From assembly GCA_973895155.1 (NCBI GenBank), contig OZ316898.1, forward strand, positions 1,488,001 to 1,552,000: a stretch of 64,000 bases of DNA, read 5' to 3'. Source of the stretch: Marsupella aquatica (Eukaryota; Marchantiophyta). The translations under genes were made by a program, and so were the position numbers. Below the pieces are notes generated by a model. That model ran no database searches. It saw only the letters and a list, made by a program, of their open reading frames with translations, and was not told where the DNA came from. Shown piece by piece: positions 23,701-33,881 of this stretch (position 1 is its first letter; each line of letters begins with the position of its first letter).

Positions 23701-23920
23701 ATGGGTTTAGAGTATGGCAAAATGACTCTAAACTGTGATAGTCAGAGTGCTCTTCACTTGGCTACTAACCAGGTGATGGATAGCAGGGTGAAGCACATTG
23801 ATATGAGGTACCATTTTATCAGTCTGATAAAACTTTTGAGCTAGTCAAGATTGACGGAAAGCTCAATCCCGCTGATGCCTTTACCAAAGTGACTCCTTTG
23901 CAGGTTTTGCAGTTGTAGTG
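20738..23920 (+). pseudogene. Copia copy 1 pol (protease, integrase, RT, RNase H; broken)
   Basis: Continues in the gag frame after the TGA at 20735. The protease region has WILDSACTFHIC. The integrase has the HxxxH..CxxC zinc finger (LWHFRLDHM, FCEHCVLGKQ), then the catalytic Asp in HSDVWGP, Asp in SDNSGEY and Glu in SERLNRT. Frameshifts follow near 21880 and 22140. The reverse transcriptase has KARLVAKGFTQ, a stop at 22687 and YVDDM at 22990-23004. RNase H has VDSDYGG, TTEAEYVA and CDSQSALHL. Compared with copy 2, a deletion after KHIDMRYHFI removes the RQAVCDK part and shifts the end. Confidence 0.93.
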
Positions 23921-24114
23921 CAAGTAGAGTTATTTAGCAATGTGTGACTATTTGTATATGGATTACTCATTCCTGTTTGGCTACGGCTTAGTTCTAGTTA
24001 ACCCTTAGTTAACCCTTGTGGTTTTTAGGGGGAGACCTGGTTTGGTGATTGTCTAGAACTTCCCGCTGAGGATTCCATATGGTAGCATTTAGTCCAGTCC
24101 CCAAGACAAGAGTC

Positions 24115-24125
24115 AAGGGGGAGTT
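24115..24125 (+). promoter_or_regulatory. Polypurine tract, copia copy 1
   Basis: AAGGGGGAGTT directly precedes the 3' LTR and is identical in copy 2 (49172-49182). It is the expected plus-strand primer site. Confidence 0.85.
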
Positions 24126-24468
24126 TGTTAGATATTGCTCTAGTCTTGTGACTCATGAGCTAACTATAGTTAGGCTAACTTGGGTTAGGACTTAGCTAAT
24201 GTTAGCGGTAGTGCTATTGTGTATATAGCCAGGCTGATGCCAGACCCTGGTGGAACTTAGGCTCATTGTTACGGAGCTAGTTGAGAGATAGTGAGAGCTT
24301 GTGCTGTGGATGCTTGGTATGGCCGGTCGGTCGAGAGTGCAGTAAAGCTCTTGTGTGTTCCCGTGGACGTAGCTTCATGTGGAGGTGAACCACGTATCTT
24401 TATGTGTCGACTATTGTGCGTTGGATGGTTCATGGGCTTGCCGTTACGAATGTCGTTTGTGCTCAACA
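24126..24468 (+). repeat. 3' LTR of copia copy 1
   Basis: 343 bp, TGTTAGATATTG to GCTCAACA, followed by the AGATC target duplication. It lacks the extra CAT present in the 5' LTR near 17910 and differs by scattered transitions. Confidence 0.95.
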
Positions 24469-24473
24469 AGATC

Positions 24474-26991
24474 AACTATCACCAAATTAGTTCCTTAGGA
24501 CAAAACCCACTTAGGATTCTAACCACTTGTTCCGCTGTGATGGCTGTCTTCCATCCCTTTGATGGTTCTGATCCTACGGTCACTCTTAGTTGTCGCTTAA
24601 TGGCTGTCTTCTCTCAAATTGTATAATTTCCCTCAGTCACGAGGACTAAGTAAGTATTCTCAGAAAATTTCTTCAGGGACTAGACTCGAAGGGAAGCCCT
24701 TGAACCTGGGCAGTTTGGATCAGGTTTTAGGAAGATTTCATTGTGAGAAGAGGCAGGCATTTGGGCCGTTGAGCGCATAGAGGAGGAAGGGGAGGCTATG
24801 GAGTTACTGGCAACGGCTGGGAGTCACAATGGTGCACCTAGAGTGATGTAGGATTGACCGCGCTCATCGCGATGGTGTTGACACACTAGATTATTGTGTT
24901 GTCATTTCAGCGGAAAGGCAGGGGAGCGGGCAGTGGATCTTGGTGGGAGACTTGTCGAAGCCCAGATTGTGCCATAGTCGGATGTGGAGAGAGACTGGTG
25001 ACGGAGGTCGTGGACTTGGAATCCTGCACAGCTCGAGTGGCGCTGTCGCTCATAGCCTGCTCGTTGGTGTACAACACGGTCAGCATCGAGCTAGCTCCCC
25101 TCTCCGGGTTCTACTGGGCCTGGGCTCCCATCCTTGGCACTCTGCTGCCCAACTTACTTCTGCGCTCCGCTATGGAATACCCTTGCAAATGAGTAAATTA
25201 GTTCAGTTGCATTGGGAAACGTAACGAAACAGTTGGCATAGCAGAAATTCACCATACTTAATAAGATTAGCTGAGCAAGCACTTGTCTAACTGTTTGATC
25301 ACATTTTGTTTTATGCGCCTTCTTTTGGACCTTACATCTCAACGCAATGTGTATGGACACAACTTACTACTAAATCACATTTTGTCGCATTCACCTTCTT
25401 CTCGACCTTCAATCTCAACGCAATGTTTATCAATTGACTTGTCCATGGTTTACTCAAATGGAGGACATAGGACATAGAGTACTTCTTTTGCACTTTTTGT
25501 AAGTGGAAACAGGAAAAATAATTTACTAGATAAATATAAATAAATAAATAAATATAAATATATATATATAATGCTAAACTACAAAATATGAGTGCAAACC
25601 CTTGAGAACTGTTTTTATTGGTAAGGCGCACAACTCCATCAGACTTAAACTGAGTGATAAGTGTATGATCTTTTTCCATATAGTAAAGCTTGGACTTATG
25701 GGGTAGGGGCACAATTTGGTTCAGTTTTCAAAACTATGGAGGATTTATTTCACCAGGTTCGAATTTATTGACCGATGCCCTGGAGGGCGAAGGCCTTCCA
25801 CCCACATGGGGAGTATTCTTCTTCTGGTGCTCGAAGGGTACCTCCATCACACTAACACTTAGTGATAGGTGCATCACCTTTTCCCATGGAGTAAACCTTG
25901 CACTTATGGGGTGGGGGGTTACATTTAGGGTGGTGGGAGATTACATTTAGGGAGAGGATGTACAAGCTAGGTGGGAATCAAGCGATTGCTGACTGAGAGA
26001 GGGCCATAGTACATGGAGGCACTGTAGCTCCTTTTCACCTTTTGGGTAATGCACAATTCCACATGTTTGCACTTACCAATCTTACTAATAATTCACAAAC
26101 AGAAGCTACCTCAAATGCCTACTGGGTCTAGAGTGAGGCCTCTAGACAGTGATTCTACTCTAACTCACAAAACACAGAGTAAAAGATAAACCAAAACAAC
26201 TAGGAATAGTATTTTGTGTAAGTTACCTTTTCGTCCTCATCTTTTTTCGTTCAAGGAACGGGTAGTCAAGGCTAGTTAATGTAACCAGCTTTAAGTACAC
26301 AATGGATGCTTCTCGGCGGGGGTGTGAGTTTAGGGAAAGACTACTGTACAATACCATGGCTGTACTTACTTTTTGCGGGTCAGCAGATGAACTGGGTCCC
26401 TTGCAACTGGGTATCAGTTAAATTGAAAATTTCTTTGCCATGTCAGGATTCCGTATGCCTTGCGGTAAGCACCCACCTCTTTTTCTGCTGGATTGGTCTC
26501 AGTGCAGGCGAAGGTTTTTGAAGGGATGGTAGCAGCAAGGAATTGGGGCGGCCATGGCAACAGCAACCGCAGTGGCTAGCGGCAGCCCGGACTCTTCTCT
26601 TTTCATCAATTGCAGTGAGCCCTGCCAGAGTTTTCTCCTCCAACTCGTTCCAACTCTACCTTCCCGGGTCCTGCATAAGCCTATGGAGCCGGCGAATGGA
26701 ATTTGACGACAAGCAGCGGAAGGTTTCTGTCTGTCCGACGACCTTACAAACATAGCCTTTTATATTTCTTCACGGAGATTCCGGCATTGCTGTCTGATTC
26801 AGCTTGTGACCGTAATGTTGGGCGAAGATCAGAATATGGCTGCGAAGACCAGTATTTCTTTGAGAGACCGAGTGAAGGATGGTCTTATGCCATTCTGTTG
26901 AGATCCAGTAGCTTGTTGAAACATTAACGAAATGTGGCCGAACAACGCTTGTGAATTGCTGCAAAGTGTCCCTCGAAAACGGTCGGCACTA
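24474..26991. other. Intergenic DNA, no confirmed gene; upstream side of the CarA pseudogene
   Basis: A small duplication of ATCTCAACGCAATGT with its flanks lies at about 25299-25350 and 25375-25426. A GC-richer patch at 24896-25192 has an open frame with a hydrophobic stretch (LSLIACSLVYNTVSIELAP) but no recognised family. The frame at 26555-26700 (MATATAVASGSPDSSLF...) could be a remnant of a plastid transit peptide for the CarA pseudogene; this is only suggested by its position. Confidence 0.4.
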
Positions 26992-29878
26992 CGCTGGTGC
27001 TTGAAGATAGATCAATCTCGCCAAGTCATTCGGAGCTCCTGGTACTAAATTTGCTGAAGTTGTCTTCAACACTTCTCTTACCGGGTAAGATTTCTTTCTC
27101 AATCCATCCCCTGTTCATTTCTCTTACCGGGTATGATTTCTTTCTCAATCCTTCCCCTGTGCACTTCTCTTACCGGGTATGATTTCTTTCTCAATCCTTC
27201 CCCTGTAGTTTAACGATTGCAGAGAGAGGGCTATCTCTGTCCGAGAGTTGATTAACCCCGAATTAGGCACCTGTTTTATGTCTCTAGTTTGCATTGCCGA
27301 GAGATTGTGACTGGACTCCATCTCAGTGGATGGACAATGTTAGGGAATTTCCTTGACCGAATTCCCGTTCTTCATTGTAGTTTAATGTTTCAACAAACCA
27401 ATCCTTTAAGAACAAATCTATGAACTGGGAATTATAATATAGCTAAGGGCGTTGGTCCTTCCGTGGATAGCGCATCTTTGGAAGGTTGTTACCCCTCAAC
27501 GAGAATGGAGATGACTTTCAAAGTGACGAAAACAACTGAAGGCATCGTTCTTCGTGCATTTTGCGGCAGATATTAGGAGAATTTGACAAGTCCTAGCTAC
27601 GCTGGTCAGATTGTGCTCATGACGCAGCCACACGTCGGCAATACTTGCGTTAATATGTGGTAATTATCCAGCTGCAAGTTTCAGACAGACGTGGCAGATG
27701 AAAAGTATGAAGTATAGCACATTACACATGTATTAGGCGTATAGGCAATGTGTCGGTGAATGGCTGCTGGCTTCATCTCTTGCATTTCCTGATGGGATAT
27801 TCATTTTCAAAGAGAATTGAGGTCTGTTTATGACTTGAGCACACCAGCTTCGTGAGAAACACGATCTTTTCGGAGTGAGTGAGGGCTGAGCAGGATTGTT
27901 AGATTATATTATTGTTTAAGAAATATATATATTACATCCCGATTGGGACTAATCCCGAAATTGAGATTATACGTTTGCATCCTACGGCATTGGATATTTT
28001 GGACATTTTTGGGTTGAACTATCAACAAAAACCTGTTTTGAACAATTTCCAGATGATGAAGAGGCATCGACAATTTTCCTGACTGGCCTTATTATTCGGG
28101 ACTTGAGTAACTGGTAAGCAGGATAAGCTATAGTATCATTTTTGTTGAGAAAAGAAGGATTCGACTTTCTGAGAATCTGTGATGCGCTTGTAGCTTGCTG
28201 GATTGTACATTCTGGCCGTCCACCCTCCCGGAATGTATGGACAACGAATAAATCATAAGATAATGGCATTGTAAGGATTATCCGAATCTTCCAGAACTGT
28301 TCAAAGTCGTCACAATTTTGGTTACAAGGTTTCCAATTGGAGGTCAACACAGACACTCCCTGGCTATCTTCAGAAGAACAACGTCATGAGGATTTGTAAG
28401 GGCCTCTTTCGGGCCTGCATTTGATATCTCTGTTTACCTTGTTTGTCTTTGATGCAGTATTCTCTCATTGGTATTGTCGCTAATGTTCAGAGACTTTTAC
28501 TGTTGCAGTTGACATGGATACACGAGCTATCACAAGAAATTTCGGGAGGAAGGCCTTCGTTGGAGTACTTACAACTGATACGACCGAGACAGATGAAGCA
28601 CTGCTAACAATGGCTACGAACTGGACTATAGTGGCTTTGTCTCAAACACCTGTCCGGTACCGGCTTGAAAGACATGGGGTTAGTTGCAAATGCATTGCTG
28701 TGAATCTCATGCCATGCCGTGGGACCCCCTGTATAGTCATCAGGAGCAATTTTTCCTGTGTGATCCAGATAACTGCAGTTGATTGTTGCTTGTGAGTGTA
28801 CGGACACTACTAAGTTAACGGGATGATCTTTCTGTTTGCAGGAAACGACCTCATATATCTGGAGTGTCTTGCTCTGAACGCTATGAGTGGACGGACAAAA
28901 CAGCCAAAGACTGGGAATTCATCAGAAGATTACTGATGGTGTCTTTGAACCATTCAAGGTGGGTCTGTATCGGAAGGCTTAGAATTTGAATTATTTGATA
29001 TCATTATTTATGCTCCTTAATAGATATTATTGTTAAGAATTGGTATCTTACAAGTTCTCTGAATGTACATATTTTGATCAGCTTGTTACCTAGCACCATG
29101 GCTGTAAATAAATACTTTGTAAGAACATTGAATTGGTATCTTACGAGTGCTTTGCCTCTGCATGTACTGACATGGTTTTCGAAAATTTCTTTAGAGCAGA
29201 AAATTGGCATCTGACAAGTTTGCTTTCTGTGCATATCTTGATCAGGCTGTTGCCTATGACTACGGCTGCAAGGCAAACAGCTTGAAGCGTTTGACTTCCT
29301 ATGGATGCAAAAATACCGTTGTTCCATCCTCATTCCCATCATCAGAAGTGTTAAAGATGCAACCAGATGGAGTACTCTTCAGCAAAGGACCGTGGGAACC
29401 ATCAGCTGTGCCGTATGCTGTCCAAAGTGTGAAGGATCTTGAGGGATAGGTACCAGTGTTTGGAATCTGTATGGGTCATCAGCTCCTTCGGCAGGCTCGA
29501 GGTGGTCTGACCTGCAAGATGAATTTGGTCATCATGGAGGCAATCACCCAGTTAGGCTTTAGCCACAGGACGCATTGATATTAGTGCACAGGTGCGAGTC
29601 ATACTAGCCCCTCTTGAAATTGCTGTCTTCTGTCCTTTTAGGCTCTTGCTGCTTCTGTTGAAGCCATTCATATGCGTTGTGCTTTCGTCTGGCTTGCAGA
29701 ATCATAGCTATGCTGTTGATCCGGAGTCTCTGCCTGAAGGGGTAGAAGTTACTCATATCAATCTAAATGATGGCACTTGTGCCGGCTTAGTTTTCCTGCC
29801 ATGGAAGTGATGAGTATCCAATATCACCCTGAATCCTCGCCTGGCCCACATGATGCGGAACGAGGTGTTTCATCCTAA
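26992..29878 (+). pseudogene. Carbamoyl-phosphate synthase small subunit (CarA) pseudogene, introns retained
   Basis: CarA supplies ammonia from glutamine for carbamoyl phosphate (arginine and pyrimidine synthesis), in plastids in plants. Exon-like blocks appear in the right order. KSFGAPGTKFAEVVFNTSLT ends near 27083. 27570-27659 has SPSYAGQIVLMTQPHVGN. 28053-28113 has FLTGLIIRDLSN. About 28337-28395 has NWRSTQTLPGYLQKNNV. 28509-28632 has DTRAITR. 28842 on has SERYEWTDKTAKDWEF. 29245-29591 has SYGCKNTVVPSSFP, DPSAVPYAV-like and GICMGHQ. 29700-29878 has the [21 protein letters not shown] block. Damage: a frameshift before KSFGAPG, TAG in exon 27570 (Gln position), a frameshift near 28857, GPGDPS changed to GPWEPS, TAG at 29447, and frameshifts near 29525 and 29800. 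Retained introns show a DNA-level copy, not a processed one. The nucleophile Cys in GICMGHQ is kept. Confidence 0.88.
27075..27209. repeat. 46-bp tandem triplication carrying an exon end and splice donor
   Basis: Units start at 27075, 27121 and 27167, each beginning CTCTTACCGGGTAxGATTTC. The first contains the end of a CarA exon (..TSLTG) and its GTAAG donor; the other two carry GTATG. The exon-intron junction of the pseudogene has thus been triplicated. Confidence 0.9.
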
Positions 29879-31864
29879 TCAATCGTGCTTCCGACGATCC
29901 ATTATGTCACTATGGTTCCACATTGAGGGGAGGGCGAGCATTGACATGTGTGACTCAGCGGATATTTGGGTTTATTGAGAAATGAAGCCAAATCGCTTGC
30001 TTGAAACCCACGTCGATCGCAAACTGTTGCAGGGACATGGTGTAGTTTGAGTACGTGGAACTTACCGCACTTGTTACGTAGAGGGGAAGCAACCATGTTT
30101 TGTAGTTTCCTTTATCGTGTCTACAGTTAGTGGTTGTATAGTTGCAGTATGTAGTGAACGGTCTGCAATGTGAAGGTCAAATAGATGATTTTCCTTCTCA
30201 CTTCGTTTTTGGTCTGTTGTCTTCCGGCGGTCGTCTACGACTTTATGAAGTAAAATCGAGCATCTCAAATGGGAAGGTAGAGGCCAAGAGTACTACAGAG
30301 AATGGTCTAGATGGCTAAATTTCTCAATATGTGATTAGTTGCTTTGCATAACCGCGCAGCCCCTCATGTAATTAGCTCTCGAATGTTTGCCATTAAATTG
30401 TGCTATATTCACTGATAATAACATTGCTATCCTGGACGAAATGGAGGAACAGTATGCATTATTGTTTGGAAGTTAATGAGTTCTTATGTTTTGACAGTTA
30501 GTGTTCCATCGGCTTTAGAATGTACTCAGTTATCTTAATTGTTATCAGGTACTTACAACACGAGCAGAGACCCAGTGGTGTGGACTCTTTGGAGTTCAGT
30601 AGATTAATAACGGTAGCCATGTCATCCATCCATGTATTTGTAGTGACATATTTTACAGTAGTAAACTTTATTGATTTAGATGGGCTCGTGTGTTTGCTGC
30701 TTGTATCTGAAATGCAGTGTTGCATTGTCTTACAGCTTTTATATGTCTAAATAAATATGGCTTGTGTGTTTTTCTGAATGTTTTTCGTGTCCGATATATC
30801 ATGGTCATTTGGTGGGATGCTTTTAGATCCTTCGGCTTATCTATGATCTGTGAATTCCACATGATTTCCTTGAATGTGTTTCGCGTTGATCATAGCAATA
30901 AAGTCTTCAAGTGAACTGATAAGGAGAACTTCTCGTTTCATATATTATGGGCGGAAGCTTGGTTGCGTTTTAGGATCCTTTATATAACCAGCAATGTAAG
31001 CACATGACCAATGATTCAGCCGAATAACTTTCATTTTTTGTAAAAGATTTTGAGGAAGAAGCCTCGAGTTCGATGCAAGAGCCTCAGCTCTCTGCAAATT
31101 TGGTCATCTGAAGTCTTTGCTGAACCCAGAATAGTAAACTCACCGAAAATTGAATGACAGATCTTCAAGGAGGTCTTGAAGCCAAGGATTATCGTTCAAT
31201 GGGATTTGGAAACATAAACTGCATCGGAAGGTTCTAATACACCTTTCCGAAGACATTATTTGTCTTGTCTGTTGTCTACTTTGTGTAGGTTTGGCACTGT
31301 ACGCAAATAGACAAGATTCAATGGCGAGGGTGGGGGAAGGGGAAGGGGGAGTGGGAGCCGGAGCAAAGTAATAGACATGGGCGATCATCCAATGGTGAAA
31401 CCTGGCCGACTGTTCGCAAATTAGACAAGATTCAATGCCGAAGCGGGGGAGCGGGAGACATGGGCGATCATCCAATGGTGAAACCTGGCCAACTGTTGAC
31501 CGTTAACTAGAGCTAATTTGCTAATTCGAATCAAACAAAAAAATTGGAAAAGTTTCTATTTAGAGTATGGGAAAGAGTTAATTAATGTAGTAAATCTTAG
31601 ATCCAAGATTTTCTGTGGCCCAAACCGTAATTACTATGCTCGCAATCACCTCTGGGTTCCAAGATATTCTGACCAAGCAGTAATCGCTTTGCCCGGGAAT
31701 CGCTTCTGAGATCCAAGATTTCTGAAGGCAAATGAGTAATCCGCGATTCAGGTCAGCCGCGATTTTTCCCTAGAGCTTTCTGATGAATGTTGTTCATGAG
31801 GCATTCCATGACTTACTTGGGAAATCCCTGGCTTTAAATTCTGTTTTAATTTTCAAAATTCCTC
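29879..31864. other. Intergenic DNA with a short duplicated block
   Basis: No gene was recognised. Two imperfect copies of AATTAGACAAGATTCAATG followed by purine/G-rich DNA and GACATGGGCGATCATCCAAT lie at about 31300-31405 and 31415-31488. Frames such as 31140-31475 (minus) overlap these repeats and do not resemble a family. Confidence 0.5.
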
Positions 31865-32007
31865 AAGCTCAGTCATGCACCGTCATTCTAAAATTGGGCA
31901 TTTGGGGGTGTGAGCAACGACGATGGCACCAAGCTGACAAGCTCAGTCAGTGCGCCGTCATTCTAAAATTGGGCATTTGGGGGTGTGAGCAACGACGATG
32001 GCACCTG
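31865..32007. repeat. About 75-bp tandem duplication
   Basis: CAAGCTCAGTCATGCACCGT...GATGGCACC is followed by CAAGCTCAGTCAGTGCGCCG...GATGGCACC, starting at about 31865 and 31940. The TTCTAAAATTGGGCATTTGG core is identical in both units. A shorter duplication of GAGAGCGTTCAGGTG follows at 32102-32130. Confidence 0.85.
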
Positions 32008-32130
32008 GGAAGGGAAAAATCTAGGGGCACCAAACAGATGGCGTACGGGGATTCTGCCCAATCGAGGGCCAAAGGGAACGTGCTGGTAGAGGCTTTCAGG
32101 TGGAGAGCGTTCAGGTGAGAGCGTTCAGGT

Positions 32131-32956
32131 GACGGTATCAGCATTGTGTGCGTGGTTGTCGTTGGTCAGCAGGTGGGTCTCGCAGCTCAATCTTAAGAGC
32201 TTATGTACCGCCAGTCACATTCTTCAATGTATCACGCATACTTCACCGACCTTGGGGAACAGAACAGTCCTTTTCTTGTCTTCGAACCTTGATGAATAAG
32301 CTTTGTGTCCGTTTTTCGCTGGATGTCTTGTGCGCAGATAAAATCCTCTCTATCTGCAAAGTTTTGCGAACGGGGACGATTCCCTGAAATTTCACTACAT
32401 CGTGTACTGTTCAGTTGATGTCATAGACGGACACGGTAGGTGTTGCATTTTTTTACTGTAAAATGTCCGTGATGTCGTGAGATGTTCCGTTCCTTGGATT
32501 GAGACGATTCTTAGATCTCTGCATCAGCGATTGTTGTATGTCATGTCTCACCTCAGATCATGAACGTGATTGGTTGGAGACTATATTAATTGGGCGGGAT
32601 TGTCTCGTCTTCCCATGAATTTCACAATTTGTCTCAGCCGCTGTTCTCTGTGCATCAGGATAATAGATCTATTAGTGTGTCATGATAGCCATTGATCGGG
32701 AGTACTTTGGTAAACGGGAATGTCATGCTCATTTGAGTAGCCAGGCGGCGTTTGTGGTTTGTTTTTGAGGTCCTATGCTGCGTGTTCAATTAACTTTGCG
32801 TTCTGCACTAAACTTCAGCTTTTTGCATTCAGTGAACAATCCCAAAAAGCTCGGTGTGAGCGTGAACGAGACGTTCCTCGGTCTTCTCTATCCCACCGAA
32901 AATTAGAAAGTGTAAGTAACTCGTACCATGCCTAAGGAAAATGTCAAGTTCGCTCT
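32131..32956 (+). pseudogene. TRAPPC2L (TRAPP complex) gene fragment, copy A
   Basis: TRAPPC2L is a small subunit of the TRAPP vesicle-tethering complex. Near the end of this segment, after a CATTCAG acceptor, the exon reads VNNPKKLGVSVNETFLGLLY then PTEN and a TAG, matching the family VNNPKKxxxxxNETFLGLLYPTENYKVYG. A GTAAGT follows. Near 32250-32330 a degraded first part is visible: RFSLDV for the family HCSLDV, after a QN.PF...D.DE-like stretch with a stop. The C-terminal third is absent. The 826-bp segment recurs as copy C (51515-52340, minus) and copy B (58476-59297, plus), so it behaves as a repeat. Confidence 0.72.
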
Positions 32957-33167
32957 AGCCTGGGGTTTTTAGGACCTGGCCGGGAAGAAATTCGACCAGG
33001 CCGGGAGAGTGTGGTGCTCGGCCGGGAGGGGCCGGGAGAATTTGACACCGGGCCAGGGAATATCAGAGAATATTGGACAAATAGAGGGTTTTTGGATGGA
33101 CAAGTTGTCATTTGTCGTGTCGACAGTGAAAACCCTAAACCCAACCTCACTCAAAACAATTAAAACA

Positions 33168-33836
33168 ATTGGATTTTTTCCGAGAATCGTATGTCGTCAC
33201 ACGACAACCTCAGTTCCTTGGAAGTCCCTTCCTCTGCTTGATAACCAGGACATTCTGTGGGTTATTGACTACCATGTAGAGAACTCCATTGAGATTCGTG
33301 GCAGTGGAAGGTCCCACAGCGAAATCCCCCGAAACAGCAAAATCTTTTCTGTTCTAGGTGGAGTCGTAGATCTGCGCAAAATAGCCACTCCCACCACAGA
33401 AGAGGAGGACCGCCTTGTATGTCTCCGTAGATGGGTCTATCACCAGATTGTTGCAGCTGACATAACTAGTCCTCAGCGGACAAGCTGGCAATAGCTTCCA
33501 GGTCCGGGTCAAAACGTTGGTCACGTACAGATTATGCATCCCAGTCCCCGTTTCCGACCAAGGAACCCCATACAACAGAGTTCCTTCCATTCGCCAATAT
33601 GAACTGGACAGGAACTGATTCCGGCTCTCCAGGAACAAATTGTCAGGCAGGAAAGAAAGCGAGGGCAGTTTTCCCCAATTTTGAGATGCCCTGTCGTAAG
33701 CAAGGACATTCTCCTTGCCAATGAGGACAGGCGAGAAGGTCTCCCAACTGGGGATGTCGATCATGTCAAATGTGGATATTCTTAGTTGCATTACGACAGG
33801 AGAGTCATGTACATTGAAAACATGTAAGATGAACAC
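33168..33836 (-). pseudogene. F-box/kelch-type protein fragment, left inverted copy
   Basis: The frame 33836-33354 encodes a kelch-like C-terminal region typical of plant F-box proteins (IPSWETFSPVLIG, AYDRASQNWGKLPSLSFL, WKLLPACPLR, VIDPSTETYK). Such proteins act as substrate receptors of SCF ubiquitin ligases. The F-box itself is absent. Compared with the inverted copy at 37388-38017, this one has lost about 14 bases after QIYDS, which creates an immediate stop. The lost-frame part (matching VSGDFAVG...NPQNVLVIKAE in the other copy) can be followed down to 33168. Confidence 0.75.
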
Positions 33837-33881
33837 TCAACATAGCTTATGTGAAAATCAGTGCCGGTCACTGGAGAGTAA

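Larger units (their letters stand above)
17654..24468 (+). mobile_element. Full-length Ty1/copia LTR retrotransposon, copy 1 (decayed)
   Basis: A 6.8-kb element begins TGTTAGATATT and ends GCTCAACA. It is bounded by an exact 5-bp target duplication, AGATC at 17649-17653 and 24469-24473. The order LTR, PBS, long leader, gag, protease, integrase, reverse transcriptase, RNase H, PPT, LTR is the copia order. The coding region has several in-frame stops (19889 TGA, 20111 TAG, 20372 TAG, 20447 TAG, 20735 TGA, 21254 TAA and one in the reverse transcriptase at 22687), frameshifts near 21880 and 22140, and a deletion after RNase H. The two LTRs differ at about 15-20 positions, so it is clearly older than copy 2. 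Confidence 0.96.

Noticed and set aside
28514-28795. A stand-alone 93-residue protein
   Set aside because: It is a CarA exon (DTRAITR..) reading through its donor into an intron, not a separate gene.
32131-32956. Helitron boundaries around TRAPPC2L copy A (CTAG at the 3' edge)
   Set aside because: The shared homology ends before the CTAG and copies B and C do not have CTRR there; no 3' hairpin was seen.
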